Positions 6,701 through 16,300 of a stretch of 64,000 bases of DNA are shown here, piece by piece (position 1 is the stretch's first letter; the number at the start of each line of letters is the position of its first letter). Below the pieces are notes generated by a model. It was not told the origin of the DNA and made no database searches. It saw nothing but the letters and a program-made list of their open reading frames with translations. A program made the translations under genes and the position numbers. The DNA is taken from positions 1 through 64,000 of the forward strand of contig CAYTGN010000010.1 in NCBI GenBank assembly GCA_964437415.1, written 5' to 3'. The DNA comes from CADEDV01 sp964437415 (GTDB lineage: Bacteria > Bacteroidota > Bacteroidia > Chitinophagales > Chitinophagaceae).

Positions 6701-9173
6701 AGATGGCGCCGCTGCAACTGCCGTCACCGGGTATTCTTGAAACAGCCACAGCCCTTCGGCCGGGATTGCCGTTCAGTCTTGGCCGAACGGTGACATAATA
6801 TGCAGAGTCTTTGGACAAGCCACTGAAAGTGTAAGTGGTGGCTGTTGTGGTAGCAACCGATACCATTTCATCACCCATGATGCGCATCACTTCGTAGTCA
6901 GTGGCATTGATAACGGGTGTCCAGTTGATAACGATATAGCCTTCGCATTGCGAAGCCAGCGGCGCCAGGCTCACGGTGGTGGGCCCCAGGATGGTGAATG
7001 GTTCGCTGCTGCTCACCTGTGCCGTACTGTTGCGGGTCACTCTTATCCTTGCCACATCCGTTGTATCACCTGAGGGAACAAACCATTTATAGATTCTAAG
7101 CGTATCATGCACATTGTTGCTGATAGTGGTCCAGTTGCTGCCATTATCTTTTGAATACTCAAGTGTAAATGAATTGGCAGGCCCGCCCCATGCATCCCAA
7201 CTGATATAGACAGAATCACCGGGCACAAATCTTTCGGCGCCCATGGGATAGGTGAGTGTGGTGGAAACCGGCACTGTATCATAGACCAGGAAATATTCCT
7301 GCGGCACCGACTGGTTCACGGCATGTCCTTTCACCCGCAGGGTATAATTGCCGGGGGGCGGATCATAGATCACCACCTGTTCCACATTATTGATGCGGTC
7401 CACCCCGTTGCTGGCAGTATTATGCACATTTGTTGCTGTTGTGTCTAAAACAAAAGGCAGGGTAACTCCCGAAGAAGGGTCCACCACTTCAAGATCAAGA
7501 TCATTAACCAAAGTTGGCGCAGCTAATACAGATGCCGTCGTATCATGCCAGTAGAGCATCACTTTCAGTTGGGCTGTATTGGCCGGCACATTGATCACCT
7601 GTTCATTGGTTCCGCCGGTGCTGATGCTTCCTGTAAAATACTGGGCATTTTCCAGCATGATGGCCGACCGCAGCAGGTTTACCCAGCCAAAACCATAAAT
7701 ATAATCCGGGCCGGGATTGCCCAGGTCGGTGGCTCCATTCAGCAGCAGGGCTTTCATCAATCCTCCTTTGGGATTGGCGCCGCTGTTCAGGTTGCGGAAA
7801 TGCTCATATAATAATGCAAGACCTCCGGCCACCACCGGCGCTGCCATGCTGGTGCCGGTGTTGAAGCTATAGATATTCGTTGGCCATGTGGAAGCAACAA
7901 GTCTTCCCTGTGCAGCGATCTCGGGTTTGATGCGTCCGTCACGGGCAGGACCCCAACTGGACACATAGTGAATGGAGTCCAGTTCAGTGGTATTGCTGAC
8001 CGAAATAGTGTTTTTGGCAGACTGATAACCTCCCAGCACCGTTCTGTAACCGGTGGGATAATTGCCACAGGTAATGCGGCCGCTGTTGCCGGCAGCAAAC
8101 ACCTGTATCAGTTCGGGCAGTTGTGCCGCCTGCTCATCCAGCACTCTTGAATAAAGATCATACACTCCAAAATTGTCACATTCATTCACAATATTGCCGT
8201 AAGAGTTATTGGTGATCACCATATCATGATCCTGCACATAAGCAGCTGCATTCAGCAGCACACCGGAGAAAGACTGGGCCAGCACGGTGGCTTTGGTGGC
8301 GGACCCGGTATAGCGTTCATCCACCAGACCTGCACCTGCAGCGATCCCCATCACATGAATGCCATGTGCTCCGGCACTGGCCACGTTGCGGTTGATGATG
8401 CGGCCAGAGAAATCAGCATGTCGCAGCGGGTTGGCATCATCGCCTATCCCTATCACCACCCCCTGCCCGGTCAGGTTGCGGCCAATGGAAGAACGGACCA
8501 CATTGGCCCTTGAATTATGAAGGATCTTGGTATTCAGCAGGCGGTCTTCACCCGGCGCTGCCTGCACATATTCTACAATGGGCAGCGATGCCAGCTCCCT
8601 CACCCTTTCCTGCGGCACCTGCAAACCGATGATGCGGTAATGCTGGTAATGCGTATTGTTGATACTGAAATTGCGTTGAAGCAATTCAGTGGTCACGGTT
8701 GCAAAATCAAAAGTCTTTGGAAAACTGATCCATACATCCACGGTACCCGGAGCCTTCACCGCATGGGCGGGAAACTGTTGCCGGGCCAGCGCCGGTTGCA
8801 GTTTTTGTTCGGGGCTGAGTTCGATAACGGCCCTCACCTGCAGGCGTTGCAGCAGTTCAGTATTCAACGACTGGCTTACTGTGGCAGTATATGCATTCGC
8901 AGGAATATAGTCTAAGAGTTCGATGCCTGCTTCCTTCAATTGTTTGCGGGCAGCTTCATCCGGGCTTTTTTCAAACTGCAGCAGCAACAAGGATTTGCCA
9001 CTGATCTTCTGGCTTCGCTGGCTGAGTTGACCCAAACGTTCAGCGCTGATATTTTTTTCGGGAATAAATCCGCCGTATTGCAGTTGCAGGCGGTAACGGC
9101 TGTCATCCTGGGCATGAGCAAAAAAGCTCAATAACAGGCAGGCAGTTATCAGGGAAATTGGATTCGGTTTCAT
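3768..9173 (-). CDS. Large secreted S8 (subtilisin-like) peptidase, T9SS type A
   Basis: 1801 residues. Signal peptide about 1-21 (LLSFFAHAQ). Next comes a propeptide-like region, then an S8 domain with the triad in order: Asp in VVIGIGDDANP (about 241), His in AHGIHVMG (about 271) and Ser in GTSMAAP (about 442), with the oxyanion Asn in AAGNSG. Downstream are a jelly-roll/PPC-like domain (about 530-640), a fibronectin III-like unit (about 740-830), CARDB-like repeats (about 860-970 and 1170-1250), MAM/lectin-like beta domains and a type A T9SS sorting domain from VFPNPSDKEFNL to the end. Expected to be released or anchored at the cell surface after removal of the sorting domain. The substrate is unknown; the multidomain tail suggests polymer or surface binding. 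It is transcribed alone, with mfd upstream on the same strand 122 bp away. Confidence 0.92.
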   Translation of the reverse strand: MKPNPISLITACLLLSFFAHAQDDSRYRLQLQYGGFIPEKNISAERLGQLSQRSQKISGKSLLLLQFEKSPDEAARKQLKEAGIELLDYIPANAYTATVSQSLNTELLQRLQVRAVIELSPEQKLQPALARQQFPAHAVKAPGTVDVWISFPKTFDFATVTTELLQRNFSINNTHYQHYRIIGLQVPQERVRELASLPIVEYVQAAPGEDRLLNTKILHNSRANVVRSSIGRNLTGQGVVIGIGDDANPLRHADFSGRIINRNVASAGAHGIHVMGIAAGAGLVDERYTGSATKATVLAQSFSGVLLNAAAYVQDHDMVITNNSYGNIVNECDNFGVYDLYSRVLDEQAAQLPELIQVFAAGNSGRITCGNYPTGYRTVLGGYQSAKNTISVSNTTELDSIHYVSSWGPARDGRIKPEIAAQGRLVASTWPTNIYSFNTGTSMAAPVVAGGLALLYEHFRNLNSGANPKGGLMKALLLNGATDLGNPGPDYIYGFGWVNLLRSAIMLENAQYFTGSISTGGTNEQVINVPANTAQLKVMLYWHDTTASVLAAPTLVNDLDLEVVDPSSGVTLPFVLDTTATNVHNTASNGVDRINNVEQVVIYDPPPGNYTLRVKGHAVNQSVPQEYFLVYDTVPVSTTLTYPMGAERFVPGDSVYISWDAWGGPANSFTLEYSKDNGSNWTTISNNVHDTLRIYKWFVPSGDTTDVARIRVTRNSTAQVSSSEPFTILGPTTVSLAPLASQCEGYIVINWTPVINATDYEVMRIMGDEMVSVATTTATTYTFSGLSKDSAYYVTVRPRLNGNPGRRAVAVSRIPGDGSCSGAISDNDLKLEAILAPASSGRLYTSTELGAAQTISIRIKNLDDAASNSDIDVSYSINGGTAVTETITAPAIAAGGTYDHSFSATADLSATGSYTIAVSITKAGDPVTANDSLEKAFKQLDNQPITVLSPAWTDDFETLAEQEFTVQQMGLNGSDRYDFKSSTAFGRIRSFVNSGMAASGSRALTIDADRYHAAGNADSLTATFNLASFDANNDDVRLDFNFKSHGQFTDNAANRVWIRGSDTDNWIQVYDLFANQNYPGYGYKKAAGIELADSLVAHGQNFSTSFQVRWGQYGQFIAADDNGRSGYTFDDLKLYIATDDIQLISIDTPVLSSCVLGNAVPVQVTLRNSANNTVNNVPLTLRVNGIVVATENVASIPANSSGQYMFTATANLSALGFHTVEVWSSLGTDSYPANDTVQTTLHNAPVVSSFPYLENFESSNGDWRSDGDNSSWEYGTPNSIKINSAASGSKAWKTRSTGYYNDKEYSFLYSPCFDVSGMTSPTLSFSLALDIEDCGVSGLCDAGWVEYSLDGANWNILGSVGQGTNWYNRNYGGFTVWSQQNYTRWHVASIPLPASNNSRLRLRFVMGSDAGVTREGMAIDDIHIYDNIHGIYTGTPYTSNVVNQPAVSGSNWVHFTDGGQLIASINPNGQNLGSTDVQAFIHTGAVRNQGGQYYHNRNITIKPANDNLADSATVRFYFLDSETDSLLFATGCSSCSKPSVYTELGVSKYSDPNDAVEDGDISNSLGSYWSFITAAQARKIPFDKGYYAEFKVKDFSEFWLNNGGLSGGSPLPVKLVSFTAAKAPNGQDVLLHWKTGSEQDVNRYEIELALGQSGLQQNQFVKIGEVAGQGNTASGRDYGFNDTEAFKYGVRYYRLKIIDNDGSFRYSDVRSVIFTDDIRWQVFPNPSDKEFNLLLQYEGGQRIEVRVMDATGRIVQRQSVIATGFAQKITVDMGAAVFAPGLYLLEAAAGDRREVFRLVKQ

Positions 9174-9295
9174 AGTGACTGTTCAGGCAATAAATGTACT
9201 GTAAATGCCCGGTAAAAACGACTCCTGTGCAGTGTTTTGGCCGGTTCATAGGTTTTACCACTCACAAAACGATTTGAAAGGCAGAATATTGCTGC

Positions 9296-12200
9296 TCAGG
9301 CAGGTAGCTGACTGCCGGCAAAACAATGGCGGTGCAATCCGGCCAGAAAACGGTGCATCTCTTCCATGTCTTTCACCGGGTTTACGATCAGCATGAAAAG
9401 ACGGCCGGTTTGTTTCAGTTTGGCTTTGTTAGTTCCTGTCTGTAAATAATGCAGGATATTGTTGAACAGGTCAGATTCAAAATAAGGGGAGTCAGGCCGG
9501 TTGATGAAATAACAACGAAGCGTATCATCCTTCAATGACATTTTTTCAAAACCCAACTGCACCGCCAGCTTGCGGCAACGGATGGTGATGAAGAGATCTT
9601 CCACCTGCGGAGGAATAGGACCAAAACGATCGGTGAATTCCTGCTTCATTCGTTCAAGGTCTTCTTCCGTTTCGCTGTCATCCAACCGCTGGTATAAAGA
9701 AAGTCTTTCTGTGATGCTTTCTACGTAATCATCGGGTATCAGAATTTCAAGGTCAGTATCAATGGTGCAATCCTGCACAAAGTCATCCTGTTTGGCGATC
9801 TCTTCTTTGAACAGTTCTTTGAAATCTGTTCGCTTCAGTTCACGGATGGCTTCATCCAGCACTTTCTGGTACATTTCAAAACCAATATCAGCCATGAATC
9901 CGCTTTGCTCGCCGCCTAACAGATTTCCTGCCCCTCTTATATCGAGGTCTCTCATTGCAATCTGGAAACCGCTGCCCAGTTCACTGTGCTGTTCCAGTGT
10001 CTGCAATCTTTTTCTCGAATCATTGGGCAATGTGCTCATCGGCGGCGCCAGCAGGTAACAGAATGCTTTCTTATTGCTTCTGCCCACCCTTCCTCTCAAC
10101 TGGTGCAGGTCGCTCAGGCCAAACTGGTGGGCATTGCTGACGATGATCGTATTCACATTGGGAATGTCAACCCCGCTTTCAACAATATTGGTGCAGACGA
10201 GCACATCATATTTTTTGTCAATGAAATCAAGGATACGTTCTTCCAGCACATGGCCTTCCATCTGCCCGTGGGCATAACCGATGCTGAGGTCGGGACAAAG
10301 CCCCTGTATGATAGAAGCCATTTCTGCCAGTCCGCTGATGCGGTTGTAAATAAAGAACACCTGTCCGCCTCTTTCTGTTTCAAAATAGATCGCTTCCCTT
10401 ATCACATCCTCATTATACAGCTGCACTTCGGTCTGTATCGGCTGGCGGTTGGGCGGCGGGGTGTTGATGATGCTGAGATCCCTGGCTCCCATCAGGGAGA
10501 AATGCAGCGTTCTTGGAATAGGCGTAGCTGTTAGTGTCAGGCAATCCACCGTAGTGCGGAGTGTTTTTATTTTTTCCTTATGCGCTACGCCGAATTTCTG
10601 TTCTTCATCCACCACCAGCAGGCCGAGGTCTTTAAATTTTACCTCCTTGCCCAGTATGCCATGTGTGCCGATGAGGATATCCACTTTGCCTTCAGCCACT
10701 TTTTGCAACACTTCTTTTTTCTCTTTTGCAGAACGGAAACGGTTGATATAATCCACCGTCACCGGGAAATCTTTCAACCGTTCTTTGAAGGTTTGATAAT
10801 GCTGAAAGGCAAGAATGGTGGTTGGCACCAGCACAGCCGCCTGTTTTCCATCCACGCAGGTTTTGAATGCAGCCCTTATCGCCACTTCTGTTTTTCCAAA
10901 ACCCACATCACCGCACACCAGCCTGTCCATGGGTGATGGTGACTCCATATCCTTCTTCACATCAGCAGTTGCTTTGCTCTGGTCGGGTGTGTCCTCATAG
11001 ATAAAAGAAGCCTCCAGCTCCGTTTGCATATAATTGTCCGGCGTATGGGCAAAGCCCTGCTGTGCTTTTCGTTTGGCGTATAGTTTTATCAGGTCAAAAG
11101 CGATCTCCTTGACCTTTGACTTTGTTTTTTCTTTCAGCTTATTCCATACATCACTGCCCAGTTTGTTCACTTTCGGCACACTGCCTTCTTTGCCGGTATA
11201 TTTGGCGATCTTGTGCAGCGAGTTGATGTTGACATATAAAATATCACTGTCCCTGTAAATGATGCGAACCGCTTCCTGCAGGCGGCCATTCACTTCTAAT
11301 TTCTGTAAACCGCTGTACACACCCACTCCATGATCTATATGCGTTACAAAATCTCCCGGTTGCAGTTCACGGAGTGTCCGCAGTGTTAATGCTTTGTTCT
11401 TGTTATAAGCTTGTTTGATGCGATACTTATGATATCGCTGAAACACCTGGTGATCGGTGTAGCAAACAATCTTCAGGTCTTCATCTATAAAGCCTTCATG
11501 TATGGATGTGGAAACAGGGTTGAAAACAATTTCCGCCTTCAGGTCATCAAAGATGGTTTGCAATCGTTCCAGTTGTTTTGGATTTTCTGCAAACAGGTAC
11601 AATTGAAATCCTTTACTCTCCCAGCTTTTCAGGTCTTTGATAAGTAATTCAAACTGGCGGTTGAAGGCGGGTTGTTCTTTCGTGTGAAATTCTATTTCGA
11701 AATGTTGACCGCTGGTAGATGATCGTTGGCCGAATGCAACGATATGGCGTTTGCCTAATCCTTCTTCCCAGTCATTCGCTGAAATAAAATCTTCTGCAAC
11801 TACTTCTTTTTTCTGCAAGCGGTCATCATCTTCTTCCTGTTTCTTGCCACCCTGAGTTTGCCGAAGGGTGCCTTGTGCTTTTGTTTCTTCCTGCATTCTT
11901 AAAAACAAACCCAGGTCTTCTTCGCAATCTGTCAATCGTTCCTTACACAGTTCATGATCCTGCATCCATACAACCGTATTCTCCGGGAGGAAATCTAACA
12001 ACGAAACCCTTTCTTCGGATTCGAACTGTGTATCCACGTTCGGAATGATGCTTACCTGCAACAGCTTTCTTTCACTCAACTGTGTTTCGGGATCAACGAT
12101 ACGGATGGAATCCACGTCATTGCCAAACAACTCGACCCGGTAGGGTTTTTCATTACCAAAAGAATAAATATCCAGTATCCCCCCTCTTATGGCAAACTGC

Positions 12201-12775
12201 CCCGGCTCATAGACAAAATCGGTTCTTTCAAAACCATAACCATCCAGTTTCAGCAGCAGTTCTTCTACATTCAGCACATCACCTGTTTTGATAGAAATGA
12301 TATTCGCAGAAAGTTTGGAGGGAATAACTACTTTTTCAAAAAGGGCTTCAGGATAGGTCACCAACACTTTTCTGTTCACGGAGTGCAGCATCTCCCTTCT
12401 CCCTGACGGGAGAAGGGCCGGGGATGAGGCTATCTTCGTCAGCGCTTCTGTCCGCAACATCATATGCGATGAATTGAGCAGCCGGAAATTTTTCCGGGTT
12501 TTGAAAGAAGAAGGGAAATAAAAAATGTCCAGGGCCCCGGTGATATTTTCTAAAGAATTATGAAACCAGGCGGCCTCCTCTGCATCATTTAATACGATAA
12601 GGTGATTGAGTTGTGAACAGGAAGGATGCTGTAAAATGGCTCCTGCAACGAATTGGGATGAACTGCCATGCAGTCCTTTGACGTATATATTTTGGGGTTG
12701 AGCAAAAGAAAGCCTGTCCGCCAGTTGAAAAAGGCGGGGGTCATTTTGATACTGCTGCAGCAACGCATGATTCAT
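9296..12775 (-). CDS. mfd: Transcription-repair coupling factor
   Basis: About 1159 residues, near the usual Mfd length. Mfd removes RNA polymerase stalled at DNA lesions and recruits UvrA. The N-terminal UvrB-like module is followed by the RNA polymerase-interacting domain (LQPGDFVTHIDHGVGVYSG, about residues 485-505), the RecG-like helicase with Walker A GDVGFGKTEVA (about 618-628) and DEEQ box (about 722), motif VI QLRGRVGRSN, and the C-terminal TRCF domain. I start at ATG 12775 (MNHALLQQ); the frame opens 15 nt earlier with TTG. Two palindromic elements are translated in frame: SPALLPSGRR at about 116-128 and GTLRQTQGG at about 302-309, followed by a charged KKQEEDDD tract. Both fall in regions that vary between homologues. 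Confidence 0.95.
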   Translation of the reverse strand: MNHALLQQYQNDPRLFQLADRLSFAQPQNIYVKGLHGSSSQFVAGAILQHPSCSQLNHLIVLNDAEEAAWFHNSLENITGALDIFYFPSSFKTRKNFRLLNSSHMMLRTEALTKIASSPALLPSGRREMLHSVNRKVLVTYPEALFEKVVIPSKLSANIISIKTGDVLNVEELLLKLDGYGFERTDFVYEPGQFAIRGGILDIYSFGNEKPYRVELFGNDVDSIRIVDPETQLSERKLLQVSIIPNVDTQFESEERVSLLDFLPENTVVWMQDHELCKERLTDCEEDLGLFLRMQEETKAQGTLRQTQGGKKQEEDDDRLQKKEVVAEDFISANDWEEGLGKRHIVAFGQRSSTSGQHFEIEFHTKEQPAFNRQFELLIKDLKSWESKGFQLYLFAENPKQLERLQTIFDDLKAEIVFNPVSTSIHEGFIDEDLKIVCYTDHQVFQRYHKYRIKQAYNKNKALTLRTLRELQPGDFVTHIDHGVGVYSGLQKLEVNGRLQEAVRIIYRDSDILYVNINSLHKIAKYTGKEGSVPKVNKLGSDVWNKLKEKTKSKVKEIAFDLIKLYAKRKAQQGFAHTPDNYMQTELEASFIYEDTPDQSKATADVKKDMESPSPMDRLVCGDVGFGKTEVAIRAAFKTCVDGKQAAVLVPTTILAFQHYQTFKERLKDFPVTVDYINRFRSAKEKKEVLQKVAEGKVDILIGTHGILGKEVKFKDLGLLVVDEEQKFGVAHKEKIKTLRTTVDCLTLTATPIPRTLHFSLMGARDLSIINTPPPNRQPIQTEVQLYNEDVIREAIYFETERGGQVFFIYNRISGLAEMASIIQGLCPDLSIGYAHGQMEGHVLEERILDFIDKKYDVLVCTNIVESGVDIPNVNTIIVSNAHQFGLSDLHQLRGRVGRSNKKAFCYLLAPPMSTLPNDSRKRLQTLEQHSELGSGFQIAMRDLDIRGAGNLLGGEQSGFMADIGFEMYQKVLDEAIRELKRTDFKELFKEEIAKQDDFVQDCTIDTDLEILIPDDYVESITERLSLYQRLDDSETEEDLERMKQEFTDRFGPIPPQVEDLFITIRCRKLAVQLGFEKMSLKDDTLRCYFINRPDSPYFESDLFNNILHYLQTGTNKAKLKQTGRLFMLIVNPVKDMEEMHRFLAGLHRHCFAGSQLPA
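11848..11870. repeat. Palindromic element inside mfd
   Basis: caccctgagtttgccgaagg continuing to gtg: arms CACCCT / AGGGTG. The same family is at 34192-34260 (cctgagcctgtcgaaggg type). It is translated as GTLRQTQGG in Mfd. Confidence 0.8.
12391..12430. repeat. GC-rich palindromic element inside mfd
   Basis: tctcccttctccctgacggg then agaagggccggggatgaggc. The stem is CCCTTCTCCC / GGGAGAAGGG. The reverse complement begins gcctcatccccggccc, almost the same as the element in nuoM at 27221-27258. It is translated as SSPALLPSGRREM. Confidence 0.85.
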
Positions 12776-12832
12776 AATTCCGCGGCGCAAAAATAAGCAA
12801 TGCTGCTGATGTAAGGGAAAAGTTCTTTGTTA

Positions 12833-13285
12833 TCAGTAAACAGCGCTGTAGTTCACATTGAAGACCACTTCGGTCATTCCTGCTGTAACCTCAACAGGGT
12901 GGATATTATTTTTTTCATCCCGCTGACCGGAGAAGAACAGGTCATCTTTTTTCACAAAGAGAGAATATTTGCCGGGTTTGAGTTTTACCCGGAAGCGGCC
13001 TTTGTCGTTTGTTTGAATTGTTTTCACCAACTGTGTGGAGATGCTGCTAAAAAACGGCGACTGGTCTTTCTGAACCACATCGCTGATATTAGTGAGTTCG
13101 TAGATATACAGCGTGGTTTTCATGCCTCGTGGCGATGAGGGTGGTTCTTCCGGTGATGGCATCTGGTTACCGCTTATCCAATAGACATAGCCTTTTAAAC
13201 CACGGCTGCAATAATTTGTCTCTGCAGGAGAAAAAGACGTTAAGACCACTGAAAGCATGAGAACAATAAGTGCTGTTGATTTCAT
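12833..13285 (-). CDS. Secreted protein with carboxypeptidase-regulatory-like fold, unknown role
   Basis: 150 residues with a signal peptide (MKSTALIVLMLSVVLTSFSP, cleaved near residue 20). The mature part has GLKGYVYWISGNQMPSP near its start and TNDKGRFRVKLKPGKYSLFVK at about 95-115. That pattern, a Gly-x-Val strand, then DKGRF, then PGKYSL, is typical of carboxypeptidase regulatory-like or SpaA-like beta sandwiches in Bacteroidota envelope proteins. Single cysteine, at about residue 27. It is exported, probably periplasmic or surface. It diverges from the S8 gene at 13373 and ends 57 bp from the mfd start. No catalytic motif seen. Confidence 0.7.
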   Translation of the reverse strand: MKSTALIVLMLSVVLTSFSPAETNYCSRGLKGYVYWISGNQMPSPEEPPSSPRGMKTTLYIYELTNISDVVQKDQSPFFSSISTQLVKTIQTNDKGRFRVKLKPGKYSLFVKKDDLFFSGQRDEKNNIHPVEVTAGMTEVVFNVNYSAVY

Positions 13286-13372
13286 AAAAATTGATTGTTG
13301 ACAAAAGCTTTTACAAATTAAGCTCCAGAAGTATAAATAATGTATTTTACAACGATTTTTTAAAACCCAGGT

Positions 13373-16300
13373 ATGAAATTCCTTTTACAGCGTTTAATTC
13401 CGGTACTCCTTGCAATGGTGATCACCGGTATCACTTTTGCCCAAACCGTTACCCGGACAGCCGAACTGAAAGCTGCTGCCCTTGTGCAGGCGGAAAAAGA
13501 AAGAAAAATACAGGAAATGCTTCCTGCCCTTGCCAAACAAAAGGGCTGGGACATGGTGATCCGCGGACCTAAAGGCAAAATTGGTTACTTAGTAGGCGTA
13601 GATGCACTGGGTTATCCTGAATATATCATTACCGATAACAACATCGCTGCAGCCGCCACCCTCGGCACCAATAAACTCTGGCCCGGTGGCAGCAGCGGAC
13701 TTAACCTGAGTGGTTCTTCCAATGCAGTAAAAAATAAATTAGCCATCTGGGATGGAGGTCGCATCCGCGCCTCCCATGTTGAACTCACAGGTCGTGTGGT
13801 GCAGCGGGATGTACCGGCTTCTTTTAGTGACCACGCCACCCATGTGGCCGGAACGATGGTGGCCGGCGGAGTTAATCCTTTGGCCAAAGGGATGAGTTTT
13901 GGACAGCAGGAACTGATCGCCTATGATTTTAGCAACGATAATTCAGAAATGCTGACTGAAGCATCCGGGCTTTTGTTGTCCAATCACTCTTATGGCGAAA
14001 TAGCCGGCTGGCATTTTAATGATGCGCAAACCCGCTGGGAGTTCAGGGGTCGTTTTGAAGAGAACGAAGACTATAAATTCGGATATTATAACTCTAAAGC
14101 AGAATTATGGGATTCCATTGCCTTCAATGCCCCTTATTACCTGATCGTAAAATCAGCAGGCAATAAAAGAAATGAGAACGGGCCGGATGTGGGTCAGACA
14201 TACTGGAGACTGGATGCAGGGGGAAGTTTGATCAATGCAGGGCCAAGACCATCCGGTATTTCCAACAATGACAGTTATGATATCATCCCAAGCTATGGCA
14301 CTGCCAAGAATATACTGACAGTAGGGGCGGTGAATACTATTCCGCTGGGCTACACCAAACCTCAGGATGTAGTAATGTCTTCCTTCAGCAGCTGGGGCCC
14401 TACAGATGATGGACGCATCAAACCGGATGTAGTAGCGGCAGGTGTAGGCATTTTGTCAACCACCGCAGCAACCGATAACAGTTATGACAGCTATGGCGGC
14501 ACTTCCATGTCAAGCCCCAATGCTTCGGGTTCGTTGTTATTATTACAGGAACAATATGCACAATTGCATGAAAGCAGCTTTATGCGATCGGCAACATTGA
14601 AAGGGCTGGTCATTCATACAGCAGATGAAGCCGGTTTGTTTGCCGGCCCCGACTACCAGCATGGCTGGGGGCTGATCAATGTGAAAAAAGCTTCTGATGT
14701 CATCACCGGAGACAACGAACCTGTGACAGCCAACAAAAAACATCGTATCCAGGAAGCTGTATTGAATAATACAAATACTTTCTCGCAAAATGTAATTGCC
14801 ACTGGCAATGGCAACCTGGTTGCCACCATTTCATGGACCGACCCCAAAGGCACAGTGGAATCATCCACGAGTCCGACCGTACTGAACAACCCGGCAAAAA
14901 AATTAGTGCATGACCTGGATATTGTGGTTAAAAGGGGAGCCGCCACTTACCAGCCCTGGGTGCTGAACCCCGCCCTTCCTGCCGCACCGGCCACAAAGGG
15001 AAATAATAATACAGACAATGTAGAACAGGTTGTCGTGAATGATGTCATTCCCGGCGAAACATATACTATTGAGATAACACATAAAGGAACACTGGAAAGA
15101 GGATTGCAGGCCTATTCACTCATCACCAGCGGCATTGGCGGAAAAACCTATTGCTCTTCTGCTCCATCGGCCACAGCAGGCGCCAGGATAGACAGCGTAT
15201 CATTCAGCAATGTCCGGAATAAAAATGCAGCCGGATGCACCGGCTACAGCAATTTCACCAACCTCACCGCCTCTGTTCAGCCCGGTCAGTCACTTCCTTT
15301 CTTTGCAAGACTGAACAGTTGTGATGCAAGCTCAGTTGATAAAGTGGTCAAGATATTTATTGATGCCAATAATGATGGCGATTTTGAAGATGCCGGTGAA
15401 CTGCTGGCCACCAGCAATGTTTTGAATGGGAATGTTGATTTCAGCACAAACGTTACCATTCCCGTTTCTTTACCGGTTGGCAACAGCACCATTCTAAGAG
15501 TGGTGATGCAAGAAACGAATTCGGCTGCTTCGGTTAGTTCCTGCGGCGCTTTCACCCGAGGTGAAACACAGGACTACCGTATCCAGATCGCTGCCCCATC
15601 TGTTGATGCAGGTATTGCTGCTTTGCTCTCACCCGCAACCGGTGATTGCAAATCAACTGAACAATATGCTGCTGTCATAATCAGAAACTATGGAACTTCA
15701 ACGGTCAGCAGTGTGCCTGTTGCAGTTGAGGTCAAACAAGGCAGCACCACCATCGCCAACCTGTCCGCTACCTTTACCGGAACCATTCCTGCAGGTACTG
15801 ACGTGGAGTTTACTTTCCAGACAAGCTTTGCGCTGTTACCCAACACTGCATATACCATCACAGCATCCACTAATGTAACCGGCGACCAGGTACCGGGCAA
15901 CAATGCATTAATAAGCAATATCACAACAGCACCTAATGCTGCTGCCCCATCCGGTCTGGCCAATGTTTGCGGCACAATAGTAAACCTGACTGCCACATCG
16001 GGTTCATCAGCAACGTTCAACTGGTACACATCCCCCACGGCCACACCTGCATTGGCATCAGGCGGCAGCGCCACAACTACTACCATACTGGATAAATACT
16101 ATCTCAGCACCGGAGAGATCGCATCCAGATTAGGAGCTGCCAACAAGATGGTGTTTGTGGATGGAGGCTATAACCAGTTCAGCCCGGGCATCCGTTTTAC
16201 TGCTTTTGCACCAACAGTTTTGAAAACAGCCAGGCTGTATATCGGCCATTCCGGGAAGATCACTTTCCATCTGCGGGAACTGGCCAGCTATAATGAGACA

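Noticed and set aside
9762..10534. Several plus-strand frames opposite mfd and S8 genes
   Set aside because: Shadows of the highly conserved minus-strand Mfd coding frame.
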